DNA from: Granulosicoccus sp036478595
GTDB taxonomy: Bacteria; Pseudomonadota; Gammaproteobacteria; Granulosicoccales; Granulosicoccaceae
NCBI GenBank assembly: GCA_036478595.1
Contig: JAZGEF010000036.1
Span: 164,595-228,594 of the forward strand
DNA: 64,000 nucleotides
Direction of reading: 5' to 3'
Shown here piece after piece: positions 35,031-44,510 of the stretch (positions within the stretch are counted from its first letter, which is position 1; every line of letters starts with the position of its first letter). A program made the translations under genes and the position numbers. The notes under the pieces were generated by a model, which was not told where the DNA came from, did not search any database, and was given only the letters and a program-made list of their open reading frames with translations.

Positions 35031-36113
35031 ATGAAAATTAGCGGTTATTTTTTTAGGGTCGGTAGCTCTACTCGTGTAGATGCACAGCTTAACTGTATTG
35101 ATGAGATGTACCAGCTGTTTATCAATGATGATGAACTGTTACGATCAGGATCAGTACATGAATTAACCGTATCTGATCGTGTTGGCGATATTGCTAGAAA
35201 GATCTATTGGCAAGATCAATCACTATTTGAATCCACGCAGAATGATGATATTGATCGGGTTCTTCAGCAAACTAAACATAAAGGAGAAACTAGCGGTATT
35301 CTCCATAAACTGGAGAAGAGTACTCGCCTAGTAGTGGTTGGCGTGATTGCTACTGCCGTTTTTTCAATGTTGTTTTTCCTTTACGGTTTGCCTGCAACTG
35401 CCAAGTTTGTCGCGAAGAAGATGCCGGTGCGAACTGCGGAGATTATCTCCGATGGTGCGATGGACGCCATGGATAAATATTTTTTCGATGAATCATCGTT
35501 GAGTGAAGAACAGCAAGCCAAATGGCAGGCGCAGTTTGATTCAGTCATCGCTAAAGTTCCCAATGAAGGATTTAGGTTCAAACTGCATTTTAGAGGTATG
35601 CTCGGTTTGCCAAATGCTATGGCCTTGCCAGGTGGCGATATCGTTGTTACAGATGCCTTCATTGAACTGCTGGACGACCCCGGTGAATTTGATGCAGTAC
35701 TGCTCCACGAAGTAGGTCATGTTGTTGAACGGCACGGGTTAACGCAAGCCGTGCAAGCATCGGCTATGACGGTCATTTTAGCAATGGCAGTTGGTGATGC
35801 CAGTGGCGTCGGTGAGCTTATAGTTTCTGTGCCGGTATTTTTAATGCAAAGTAACTATTCGCGTAATGCCGAGTCAGGCGCTGATGAATATTCCTTCAAA
35901 CATTTAGTAGAGCTCGGAGTTGATCCCAAACACTTTGCAACGATTATTTTAAAACTGACAGATGAAACGCTTGAAGATCTAAGTGAAACCCAAAACAACG
36001 AAGATGAAGAGGCAAACGGCTATCTCTCTAGCCACCCTGGTGGCAAAAGCCGCGCAAAGCGAGCCATGCAATTATCCAAAGAGTTTAATGGGGGACAGAC
36101 CACGATTAATTAG
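35031..36113 (+). CDS. M48-family membrane metallopeptidase
   Basis: A 360-residue Zn protease. The HExxH motif is HEVGH near residue 226 (VLLHEVGHVVERHG), and the third ligand Glu follows in NAESGADEYSFKHL. One membrane helix lies at about residues 103-125 (LVVVGVIATAVFSMLFFLYG). The N-terminal part is a small beta domain. The last eleven codons (EFNGGQTTIN and the stop) are encoded by the left arm of a 76-bp perfect palindrome, so the original C-terminus has probably been replaced. Confidence 0.9.
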   Translation: MKISGYFFRVGSSTRVDAQLNCIDEMYQLFINDDELLRSGSVHELTVSDRVGDIARKIYWQDQSLFESTQNDDIDRVLQQTKHKGETSGILHKLEKSTRLVVVGVIATAVFSMLFFLYGLPATAKFVAKKMPVRTAEIISDGAMDAMDKYFFDESSLSEEQQAKWQAQFDSVIAKVPNEGFRFKLHFRGMLGLPNAMALPGGDIVVTDAFIELLDDPGEFDAVLLHEVGHVVERHGLTQAVQASAMTVILAMAVGDASGVGELIVSVPVFLMQSNYSRNAESGADEYSFKHLVELGVDPKHFATIILKLTDETLEDLSETQNNEDEEANGYLSSHPGGKSRAKRAMQLSKEFNGGQTTIN

Positions 36114-36156
36114 CTTAATTAAGCTAATTAATCGTGGTCTGTCCCCCATTAAACTC
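36081..36156. repeat. Perfect 76-bp palindrome across the M48 gene end
   Basis: GAGTTTAATGGGGGACAGAC and the next 18 bases (36081-36118) are repeated in exact reverse complement at 36119-36156, with no spacer. The element overlaps the M48 stop codon and is followed by CCCCATTAAACTTGTCCCC-like pieces up to the M23 stop. The GGGGACAGACCACG block is one I have met as a repeat in many proteobacterial genomes, possibly REP-like; that is recollection and not a search. It may also serve as a two-way terminator for the convergent genes. Confidence 0.9.
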
Positions 36157-36176
36157 CCCATTAAACTTGTCCCCAT

Positions 36177-37013
36177 TTACTCAGTTACAAACAGCATGGG
36201 ATCAACCCAAGTTCCGTTCAAGCCAACGGACCAATGCAAATGCGGCCCGGTCACTCTACCGGTTGCTCCAATCGCGCCTATTACATCGCCAGCATTAACC
36301 TTGTCGCCACTAGCAACATCGATACGACTCATGTGTGCATAGAAGGTGAGCAAGCCCGAACCGTGTTCGATAAATACACAGTTGCCGTTAAAAAAGTAGT
36401 CGCCTGTTTCAACCACGACTCCATCGGCAGGGGCAGCGATCGGCACACCCTCGGCCGCCGCGATGTCTATGCCGCCGTGTGGGCGTCGCGGCTTATCGTT
36501 AAAAAAACGACGCAATCCAAACGGGCTGCTGATGATGCCTTTGACTGGCCAAATAAACGGGCTTTTCAACGCGCCGTCATTGTGTATCTTTCGCACCTTT
36601 GCAACGCGTGCTTTTTCCGCATTGATGCGATCCATGTCAAAGGGGAGCGGGTCGACCTTACGTTTGTTTTTGATCTTAATACGTTGTTCGGCGTATTCGT
36701 GTGGCCTAACACTAAACATTATGTCGCGGGAGACCTCACCTTGAGTTATTGTCAATGAATGGTCACCCGGGGCGGTGCTCAGCGGAATACCGACAACAGC
36801 CATCCAGTCATTACCGCGTTGCATGGCGGCGACCGTTTTTTTGTCGAAAGTGGCATTTGGTTTGGTATCACCAGATAAGCCCAACGGCACAATGGCGATA
36901 CCGCCTGGAACTGGTGAATGTTTGAACAATTCGATATTCGCCGAAGCGGGCAGTGCGAGCAAAAACCATCCGGCGAATAGGCTGATTAGTACTAGTAACG
37001 GCGGTTTAGCCAT
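36177..37013 (-). CDS. M23 (LytM-type) peptidase, exported
   Basis: A 278-residue exported peptidase: signal MAKPPLLVLISLFAGWFLL with cleavage after ASA, an N-terminal beta domain, and a C-terminal M23 domain (SSPFGLRRFFNDKPRRPHGG then IDIAA for HxxxD, and GPHLHWSVG for HxH). All zinc ligands appear to be present. Such proteins cut peptidoglycan cross-links or act as hydrolase activators. The start at 37013 gives a clean signal; ATG at 37031 adds six residues. It overlaps the end of cysZ by a few bases. Confidence 0.92.
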   Translation of the reverse strand: MAKPPLLVLISLFAGWFLLALPASANIELFKHSPVPGGIAIVPLGLSGDTKPNATFDKKTVAAMQRGNDWMAVVGIPLSTAPGDHSLTITQGEVSRDIMFSVRPHEYAEQRIKIKNKRKVDPLPFDMDRINAEKARVAKVRKIHNDGALKSPFIWPVKGIISSPFGLRRFFNDKPRRPHGGIDIAAAEGVPIAAPADGVVVETGDYFFNGNCVFIEHGSGLLTFYAHMSRIDVASGDKVNAGDVIGAIGATGRVTGPHLHWSVGLNGTWVDPMLFVTE

Positions 37014-37755
37014 GTTTGAAATGCTCCACATAAAGCACGGTTGCGCTGGCGACTGCCCAGGGCATTACGATTAAATTTAGTACCGGGATGGCGCTCAGCA
37101 GTGCCACAACACTACCAAACCCCATGGCCAAGCTGCGTTTTGCTTTGAGCGCCTTTTTAACGTTGCCAAAACGTAGGCCATGATTACCCATCGGGTAGTC
37201 GATATATTCCAGTGCAAACATCCAGGCTCCAAACAGGAACAACAACAGTGGCGCCAGTATATTTACAACGGGAATGAAATGCATGATCCCGATCGGAATC
37301 ATCCACAGGATGAGGTAAAAAAGCTTAGCAATTTCAGAGGCTAACGTTTGCGGAATACTTTTGATCAAAAACGCTACAGATCCACCCTCGGTTGATGGTG
37401 CGCCGGTGAGCTTGGCTTCAACTTTTTCGGCCAGAAGGCTGTTAAATGGCGCTCCAATAAAATTAGCGAGTAGCGTAAAGCTAAACAACAAAACCACGAC
37501 CAGCACAGCGCCTGCTAGAAATTTGAACAAACTTTGTAGCTTGCCTATGAGCCACACATCACTAAATCGGTCAAAAAATGACAGGCCCGACAGCCAGTCG
37601 TTGTACGTGCCAAATAGTAGCCATCCAAGGCCTGCAAAAACCAGTACATTGATGAGCAAAGGTAGGCATACGTAGCGTCGTAATCCCGGCGACCATATCA
37701 ACAGCCAGCCACTCTTTAGCGACTGCGTTGCGTGAATAAATTGCTTAGTTTGCAT
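37006..37755 (-). CDS. cysZ: CysZ-type sulfate permease (EI24 domain)
   Basis: A 249-residue membrane protein with four or more helices, with the pattern GWLLIWSPGLRRYVCLPLLI near the N-terminus and SLLAEKVEAKLTG in the middle. CysZ brings sulfate in for cysteine synthesis. In E. coli it is next to zipA-ligA; here smc-zipA-ligA is divergent from it, so the neighbourhood is preserved. It runs into the M23 gene on the same strand. Confidence 0.9.
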   Translation of the reverse strand: MQTKQFIHATQSLKSGWLLIWSPGLRRYVCLPLLINVLVFAGLGWLLFGTYNDWLSGLSFFDRFSDVWLIGKLQSLFKFLAGAVLVVVLLFSFTLLANFIGAPFNSLLAEKVEAKLTGAPSTEGGSVAFLIKSIPQTLASEIAKLFYLILWMIPIGIMHFIPVVNILAPLLLFLFGAWMFALEYIDYPMGNHGLRFGNVKKALKAKRSLAMGFGSVVALLSAIPVLNLIVMPWAVASATVLYVEHFKHG

Positions 37756-37850
37756 TGTGCAAGAATAAACGGAATACGAAGTCTGGTGTCAGCCGAAAAA
37801 CCCAGTACAATACAACTCGTTATCGGTAACCAGTCCAATGCTGTACGCTA

Positions 37851-40800
37851 ATGCGCCTGACTAAAATCAAGCTTGCGGGTTTTAAATCGTTTGTCGACCC
37901 GACAGAAATCAAGCTGCCGACCTCCCTTGTGGGTATCGTTGGCCCTAATGGTTGCGGCAAGTCCAACATCATCGACGCCGTGCGTTGGGTTATGGGCGAG
38001 TCGTCTGCCAAGCACCTGCGTGGTGATAGCATGGACGACGTTATCTTTACCGGTTCGTCGCAACGCAAGCCTGTTGGTCAAGCATCTGTCGAACTCGTAT
38101 TCGATAACGCCGATGGATCTCTGGGCGGCGAATATGCCACCTACGCCGAAATCTCGATCAAACGTGAAGTTACGCGTGATGGCCAGTCAAAATACTCGTT
38201 AAATAATACTCGATGCAGGCGCCGTGATATTCGCGACATCTTCCTTGGCACCGGCCTTGGGCCTCGTAGCTACGCGATTATCGAGCAGGGCATGATCTCC
38301 CGCCTCATCGATGCCAAGCCAGAAGAGCTGCGTGTGTATCTTGAAGAGGCCGCAGGCATCTCCAAGTATAAGGAGCGTCGCAAGGAAACCGAAAACCGTA
38401 TTCGTCACACTCGTGACAACTTGGATCGTCTTGATGATCTGCGTGAAGAAGTAGACAAGCAATTAGCACATCTGCAGCGTCAAGCCCAAACGGCTGAACG
38501 TTATCAAACCTTCAAAACTGAAGAACGTCAAAAACGCGGCGAGCTACTAGGTTTGCGTCGTAAATCGTACATTGCAAGTAAAGATCAGCAAGCGGCTGGC
38601 ATTGCCGCGCGCGAAGCAGAACTCGAAGGCATCATGGCAGAGGTACGTTCTGCAGAAGCCGCCATCGAACAAACTCGTACTCAGCAAACCGACACCTCGG
38701 ATAGTTTTAATCAAGTGCAGGCCAATTTTTATTCGGTCGGCGCTGATGTGTCGCGTGTTGAACAACAAATTGAACATGCACGTGAATCACATCGCCAGCA
38801 AAGCCAAGAGTTTTCTGAAGTAGAACGCTCGCTACAAGAAGCTCGTGATCATCAGCTCGAAGATACCAAGCGCATATCCGAAATTGTGACGGCGCTGGAA
38901 ACTGATCAACCGTCTTTCGAGCATTTAAAAGATAGCCAAAACCATTCGGCGGAATTGCATTTACAGGCTGAGCGAGAGTTACAACAATGGCAAGTACGGC
39001 ACGATGCGTTTAACCATCGTAATGCCGAATCAATGCGTACAGCCCAAGTTGAACGCTCGCGCATCGATCAACTCGAGCGCGGCATAGCTAACGCTGATGC
39101 TCGATTGGAGCGTTTGCAAGCAGAACTCACGAGCATTGATATTGCGCCGCTCACAACTTTAATCGAACAAGCGATTATCGATGAAGTAGCTGCTGCCGCA
39201 GAAGAAACACGCTGGCAGGAGTCGCTTGAATCTGGTGCGGATAAACAACAGCACTTGCGTGAATCCTTATCGGCGAGCAGTGACACACTTAATACCCTGC
39301 GTTCGCAATCACAAACCTTGATTGGCCGCTTGGCCTCACTTGAGGCCTTACAACAAGCAGCGTTACAACCTGATAGCAATGCAGCAGATGCTTGGTTGAG
39401 CATGAATCAACTTGATAACAACCCACGTCTGGCTCAATCAATTACTGCCGCACCGGGTTGGGAAAAAGCCGTTGAATTAGTGTTAGGTCCACATTTGGAA
39501 GCGGTATGTGTACAAGGTGCTGATGCGATTAAGCGATGCCTTAAAGATGTGCCCGCTGCGCAACTCACGTTACTTGAAGCAGGTGCTGCTGATTCGGCGG
39601 CGAGTTCTGACAGCCTGCGCAGCAAAGTCACTGGCGACGTGCCGCTCAATGATTTGATGAAGGGTGTGTATGCAGCCGATGATCTATCGCAAGCGCTGGC
39701 GATACGTAAAAAGTTGGGCGACGGCGAAAGCATCATTACTCGCGACGGAATGTGGTTAGGCCAGCACTGGTTACGGGTGGCGCGAGCCGATGCTCAAGAT
39801 AGCGTGCTGTTACGTGAAACTGAAATCAACAAGGTGCGCGATGAGCTAAAAACACTGACAGCAAAAATTGCCGAGAGTGAAGCCACGCAAGAAGAACTCG
39901 AAACGCAGCAACAAGAACATGAAGCGCGCCGCGAGACTACTCAACGCAGTTTTAATGACTCAGTACGGCTTACTGCCGATTTAAAATCTACATTGCTTGG
40001 CCATCGACAGAAACTAGAGCAACAAACTAGGCGTAAAAATCAATTATCTGAAGAGCTAGCTGAAACGACACAGCTTAAAGAGCAGGATGACGAGCAGCGA
40101 ACTCAAGCCGAAACTAATCGTAGCGCAGCGATTACTAGGTTAGATGAGCTGAAAAGCGAAGAGAATGCGCTGTCGACAGAACAAGAAACTTTGCAGACGG
40201 CGGTAGCTGAAGCGCGCGCGCGCGCAGAGGCCGATCGTGATGCTGGGCAAGAGTTGGCGATTCGCGTCGAGTCGATGCGCAGTGCAAAACAAGCCACTGA
40301 GCAAAATCTATCTCGTATGCAAAGCCGCATTACTCAATTGGAAGAGCGGCACGCTGTTCTAAGCGAGCTACTTGCTAGTAATGATGATGATCCAGTAAGC
40401 GCATTGGATGACAAGCTCAAAGGGTTGCTCTCGGGTAAACTTGCAGCTGAAACTGCATTGACTACTTCGCGCGCACAACTTGATGAGGTTGAGAGCCGTT
40501 TACGAGAGCATGAACAAGCGAGGGTTCGGCACGATAGCCGATCGCAACAGGTACGCGAAACCTTGCAGAACGAACGCATGGAAAGTCAGGAAGCATTAGT
40601 GCGGCTTAAAACCATCGACGAGCAACTCGCGGAACACGATTTCGACATCGAAACATTGATGAACGAAGTGCCGGAAGGGGCTGATATTGATGAGTGGGCA
40701 AGTGATCTTGAAAAGCTTGAGCAGCGCATCCAGCGCTTGGGTAATATCAACCTTGCCGCCATTGATGAGCTGGCCGAGCAATCAGCGCGCAAAGAATACC

Positions 40801-41351
40801 TGGACACTCAATACAACGACGTTACCGAAGCGCTCGCCACTCTTGAGCAGGCGATCGCCAAAATCGATCGTGAAACTCGAGCACGCTTCAAAGAAACTTT
40901 CGACTTGGTTAGCGCTAAGATTTCAGATTTCTTCCCAAGATTATTTGGTGGTGGCCACGCGAAGTTGGAGATGACGGGGGACGATTTACTCAATACGGGT
41001 GTTAATGTGGTTGCACAGCCGCCTGGTAAACGAGTGAACAATATCCAATTATTATCGGGTGGTGAAAAAGCGCTCACGGCTGTGGCGATGGTGTTTGCTT
41101 TCTTCGAACTCAACCCGTCACCGTTCTGCATGCTCGACGAGGTAGACGCCCCGTTAGATGATGCTAACGTCGGCAGGTTCTGCGAGCTAGTCAAAGAAAT
41201 GTCAGAGCGTGTACAATTTATCTTTATCACACATAACAAGGTGACCATGGAAATGGCTAATCAGCTACTGGGTGTCACCATGAATGAACCGGGCGTTTCG
41301 CGCTTAGTAGCGGTTGACGTGCAGGAAGCCGTTGAATTAGTGGGCGAATAA
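37851..41351 (+). CDS. smc: Chromosome-segregation ATPase SMC
   Basis: A 1166-residue SMC protein. Walker A is GPNGCGKSN near residue 31, the hinge is in the middle third (about residues 505-625, AWLSMNQLDNNPRLAQSITA onward), coiled coils surround it, and the signature LSGGEKA with Walker B CMLDEVDAPLDDANV is at the end. The start gives MRLTKIKLAGFKSFVDPTEI, as expected. Gammaproteobacteria usually have either SMC-ScpAB or MukBEF; the scp genes are not in this window. zipA follows after 33 bases. Confidence 0.97.
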   Translation: MRLTKIKLAGFKSFVDPTEIKLPTSLVGIVGPNGCGKSNIIDAVRWVMGESSAKHLRGDSMDDVIFTGSSQRKPVGQASVELVFDNADGSLGGEYATYAEISIKREVTRDGQSKYSLNNTRCRRRDIRDIFLGTGLGPRSYAIIEQGMISRLIDAKPEELRVYLEEAAGISKYKERRKETENRIRHTRDNLDRLDDLREEVDKQLAHLQRQAQTAERYQTFKTEERQKRGELLGLRRKSYIASKDQQAAGIAAREAELEGIMAEVRSAEAAIEQTRTQQTDTSDSFNQVQANFYSVGADVSRVEQQIEHARESHRQQSQEFSEVERSLQEARDHQLEDTKRISEIVTALETDQPSFEHLKDSQNHSAELHLQAERELQQWQVRHDAFNHRNAESMRTAQVERSRIDQLERGIANADARLERLQAELTSIDIAPLTTLIEQAIIDEVAAAAEETRWQESLESGADKQQHLRESLSASSDTLNTLRSQSQTLIGRLASLEALQQAALQPDSNAADAWLSMNQLDNNPRLAQSITAAPGWEKAVELVLGPHLEAVCVQGADAIKRCLKDVPAAQLTLLEAGAADSAASSDSLRSKVTGDVPLNDLMKGVYAADDLSQALAIRKKLGDGESIITRDGMWLGQHWLRVARADAQDSVLLRETEINKVRDELKTLTAKIAESEATQEELETQQQEHEARRETTQRSFNDSVRLTADLKSTLLGHRQKLEQQTRRKNQLSEELAETTQLKEQDDEQRTQAETNRSAAITRLDELKSEENALSTEQETLQTAVAEARARAEADRDAGQELAIRVESMRSAKQATEQNLSRMQSRITQLEERHAVLSELLASNDDDPVSALDDKLKGLLSGKLAAETALTTSRAQLDEVESRLREHEQARVRHDSRSQQVRETLQNERMESQEALVRLKTIDEQLAEHDFDIETLMNEVPEGADIDEWASDLEKLEQRIQRLGNINLAAIDELAEQSARKEYLDTQYNDVTEALATLEQAIAKIDRETRARFKETFDLVSAKISDFFPRLFGGGHAKLEMTGDDLLNTGVNVVAQPPGKRVNNIQLLSGGEKALTAVAMVFAFFELNPSPFCMLDEVDAPLDDANVGRFCELVKEMSERVQFIFITHNKVTMEMANQLLGVTMNEPGVSRLVAVDVQEAVELVGE

Positions 41352-41384
41352 ACACTTGTATCACTTAACACAGGCAGCAATCTG

Positions 41385-42251
41385 ATGGAAAATCTTCGCT
41401 GGATATTAATCTTGGCAGGAGTCGGTATCCTGGTGCTGTTGTATTTTTCAGGCAAACCAAAACGCTCCAACTCTCAACGTGAGAGTTTAAATAAATCTCG
41501 GCCCATGTCAGAAGACGACATGCTTAACGGCGACCCTTTAATGGGCGAGCTGGGTGAAAAATCGTCGCACTCATCTCAAGTGATTGGTCATGGTGGTCAG
41601 TCCGATAGCGCGGAAGCCAGCTTTAACGATTTTGACGCAACCGATCTAGACGATTTCACCCGCCCTGCAGGCGAGCCTAAACAGCCGCTTGCAAAGTCAG
41701 GTGGTTTAAGCAGCATCTCGTCAAAAATCGACGCATTTAGTGAAAAGCTTTCACCCAAAAGACGCGCGCGTGTTGCTGCATCTGAAGCGAATGCCAATCG
41801 TGCTGCGGAAAAAGAAGCCTACTCAAGCAAGATCGTCACGCTGCATGTAGTGGCGCCGCGTGGACAGTTGTTCGATGGTGAACAGTTGCTTGGATTATTT
41901 GAGCAGCGCGGTTATCACTACGGCGATATGAATATCTTTCACTCAATGCATCAAGATAAAACAGTATTCTCGATTGCCAAAGTGGTAGAGCCCGGTACGT
42001 TTGATATCAATCAAATCAGTAGCTTTGATACACCGGGTATCTCACTAATACTTCAACTACCTGGGCCAGTGGCCGCTGATGTTGCCTTTGAAGTACTCAT
42101 TAGTGAAGCGTTTGATATGGCGAATACCTTGGGAGGCACAGTGCTTGATGCTGATCGCAGTACGTTAAGCAAGCAAACTGTGCAGCATATGCGTGAAGGC
42201 GTATATGAGTACATGCATCGTCAAAAATACTTCTCTGGGGTCGCCTCTTAA
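41385..42251 (+). CDS. zipA: Cell-division protein ZipA
   Basis: A 288-residue membrane-tethered FtsZ binder. One N-terminal helix (LRWILILAGVGILVLLYFSG), a basic and Ser-rich linker, and a C-terminal FtsZ-binding domain (VTLHVVAPRGQLFDGEQLLG onward). ZipA is found in gammaproteobacteria only, which supports the lineage. It lies between smc and ligA. Confidence 0.93.
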   Translation: MENLRWILILAGVGILVLLYFSGKPKRSNSQRESLNKSRPMSEDDMLNGDPLMGELGEKSSHSSQVIGHGGQSDSAEASFNDFDATDLDDFTRPAGEPKQPLAKSGGLSSISSKIDAFSEKLSPKRRARVAASEANANRAAEKEAYSSKIVTLHVVAPRGQLFDGEQLLGLFEQRGYHYGDMNIFHSMHQDKTVFSIAKVVEPGTFDINQISSFDTPGISLILQLPGPVAADVAFEVLISEAFDMANTLGGTVLDADRSTLSKQTVQHMREGVYEYMHRQKYFSGVAS

Positions 42252-42295
42252 CCGCGCGGTTCGCTACGCGGAGTGACTGAGCAATGTGACAAGTT

Positions 42296-44320
42296 GTGGC
42301 TGACAAAAAAACCAAACAGCGTGTAGTTCAGCTGCACGAGCAACTTCACGCACATAGCCACCGCTACTATGTGCTCGATGAACCATCTATCAGCGATGCT
42401 GAGTTCGATCGACTGTTTCGAGAGTTACAGCAGATCGAAACTGACTACCCCGGCCTGCTAAGCGAAGATTCCCCGACTCAGCGCGTTGGCTCCACACCTC
42501 TATCCCAATTCGAACAAGTTAAACATCGTGTGCCGATGCTGTCGCTAAATAATGCATTTTCCCTTGAAGAGCTTGAAGATTTTGACCGTCGTGTGAAATC
42601 TCGCCTAGAAGCTGATGATGAAACCATTATTGCTTACGTTGCGGAACCAAAGCTTGATGGTTTAGCGGTTAGCTTGCGCTACGAGAATGGCGTGTTCGTG
42701 CAGGGTGCCACGCGTGGCGACGGAAGCACCGGCGAGAATGTTACTGAGAATGTTCGTACCATCTCTATGGTACCTCTCAAATTACAGGGCAAAAACATCC
42801 CACCCGTACTTGAAGTGCGTGGAGAGGTGTTTATGGACCAAAAAGCGTTTGATGGCATTAATGCCGAAGCGCTTGCGAATGAGCAGAAGCTCTACGTTAA
42901 CCCTCGTAACGCAGCGGCAGGTAGTTTGCGGCAACTCGATTCGCGTAAAACAGCCAAACGAAACTTGTCGATTTACATCTATTCGATGGGTGAGGTTGAA
43001 GGTGCAGAGCTACTCGATGGGCAAGTCGCCACACTTGCCTGGTTGGGTGCGCTGGGTTTTCCGATTAACCCTGAAGTGCAACTTTGCAATGGCCCTCAAG
43101 CGTGTTTCGACTACTACGAAGCCATGAATAAAAAGCGTTCGAGCTTGGCTTATGACATCGACGGTGTTGTCTTCAAAGTTGATTCAACTAAACAACAACA
43201 GGAGCTCGGCTTTGTGTCCCGTGCACCACGATGGGCGATTGCGCAAAAATTCCCGGCAGAAGAGGCCATCACGATATTAGAGAGTGTCGAATTTCAGGTA
43301 GGGCGTACCGGGGCGCTTACACCAGTGGCTCGGCTAGAGCCTGTGTTTGTGGGCGGTGTTACCGTGAGTAATGCAACTTTGCATAACATTGATGAAGTTG
43401 AACGCAAAGATGTACGGGTAGGTGACACCGTAGTGGTGCGCCGGGCAGGTGATGTTATTCCTGAGGTTGCTCGAGTTGTGATGGATAAACGTAAAAAGGG
43501 TGCTCGCAAGCTCAAACTTCCTACTAAATGTCCCGTGTGCTCATCCCCGGTTGAGCGCCCTGAAGGCGATGCAGTAGCACGATGCACAAACGGTATGCAA
43601 TGCGATGCGCAACGCCAGGAAGGCATTAAACATTTTGCCTCGCGCAAAGCGATGGACATCGATGGCCTTGGCGACAAACTCGTTGAACAACTATGCGAAG
43701 CAGGATTGATACATACAGTAGATGACATCTTCACATTGACTAACGAAGCCGTCGCTGGCTTGCCGCGTATGGCAGAGAAGTCGGCCACCAATTTAATTGC
43801 CTCTATTGAGAAGGCCAGTGAGACAACACTCGGCCGTTTTATCTTTGCACTGGGTATACGCGAAGTGGGTGAAACCAGTGCAGGATCCTTAGCCAGTCAC
43901 TTTGGTTCTCTTGATGCATTGATGGAAGCTAGCGTAGAAGAACTATCATCGGTGGCTGATATCGGTCCGGTAGCTTCCAGCAGCGTGGTCGCGTTTTTTG
44001 GAAACAAAGCCAACCGGAAAGTGGTTGATAAGCTAGTTCAGAATGGTGTTAAGTTTCCGATTATTGAGACCGTTGACGTTGAGCAAACGGAGGCAGGTAA
44101 CACCTATGTGCTAACCGGTTCCATGGAACAGCTGACTCGCGATCAAGCTAAACAACTATTGGTTCAAATGGGTGCCAAGGTGAGTGGCAGCGTGTCAAAA
44201 AAAACCACGGCAGTTTATGCGGGTGCATCCCCAGGTTCAAAAGTCACTAAAGCTGAGTCACTGGGTGTGCCAGTTCATGATGAAGCAGCGTTGATGGCAT
44301 TGCTGAAGGATTTGCTCTAA
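42296..44320 (+). CDS. ligA: NAD-dependent DNA ligase
   Basis: Seals nicks with NAD as cofactor. The adenylated lysine is Lys119 in AEPKLDGLAVS. An OB fold, a C4 zinc finger (CPVCSSPVERPEGD, then RCTNGMQCDAQ), helix-hairpin-helix repeats and a C-terminal BRCT domain follow. Length 674. The start is GTG at 42296 (MADKKTKQRVVQLHEQL); no better ATG exists. Follows zipA as in E. coli. Confidence 0.97.
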   Translation: MADKKTKQRVVQLHEQLHAHSHRYYVLDEPSISDAEFDRLFRELQQIETDYPGLLSEDSPTQRVGSTPLSQFEQVKHRVPMLSLNNAFSLEELEDFDRRVKSRLEADDETIIAYVAEPKLDGLAVSLRYENGVFVQGATRGDGSTGENVTENVRTISMVPLKLQGKNIPPVLEVRGEVFMDQKAFDGINAEALANEQKLYVNPRNAAAGSLRQLDSRKTAKRNLSIYIYSMGEVEGAELLDGQVATLAWLGALGFPINPEVQLCNGPQACFDYYEAMNKKRSSLAYDIDGVVFKVDSTKQQQELGFVSRAPRWAIAQKFPAEEAITILESVEFQVGRTGALTPVARLEPVFVGGVTVSNATLHNIDEVERKDVRVGDTVVVRRAGDVIPEVARVVMDKRKKGARKLKLPTKCPVCSSPVERPEGDAVARCTNGMQCDAQRQEGIKHFASRKAMDIDGLGDKLVEQLCEAGLIHTVDDIFTLTNEAVAGLPRMAEKSATNLIASIEKASETTLGRFIFALGIREVGETSAGSLASHFGSLDALMEASVEELSSVADIGPVASSSVVAFFGNKANRKVVDKLVQNGVKFPIIETVDVEQTEAGNTYVLTGSMEQLTRDQAKQLLVQMGAKVSGSVSKKTTAVYAGASPGSKVTKAESLGVPVHDEAALMALLKDLL

Positions 44321-44330
44321 TACCCAGGCA

Positions 44331-44357
44331 GCCCGGAGGGCACCTAGCACCCCGCAA
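44331..44357 (-). repeat. Copy 3 of the dispersed TGCCCTCCGGG motif
   Basis: On the minus strand TTGCGGGGTGCTAGGTGCCC then TCCGGGC. It lies just after the ligA stop and matches the longer copy upstream of the HslV-like gene, apart from three inserted bases and one substitution. A 7-bp inverted pair CAGGCAG/CTGCCTG brackets the area (44325-44331 and about 44377-44383). Confidence 0.5.
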
Positions 44358-44510
44358 GGCAACTGCGCGCGCGGGACTGCCTGCCCTTTGCGGCACGGCA
44401 AGATTTGAACAATTTTTGACCAACTCCGCTCTCGTTAGCAAACGCCCGCCTGTGGTATCATTTTGCTCATTCAATGACGTTTAACAACGCTCTTCAAAGC
44501 CCTCACCCAC

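Noticed and set aside
40207..40226. Run of alternating GC (GCGCGCGCGCGC) within smc as a possible Z-DNA site
   Set aside because: It encodes the Ala-Arg-rich coiled coil in frame and needs no other explanation.
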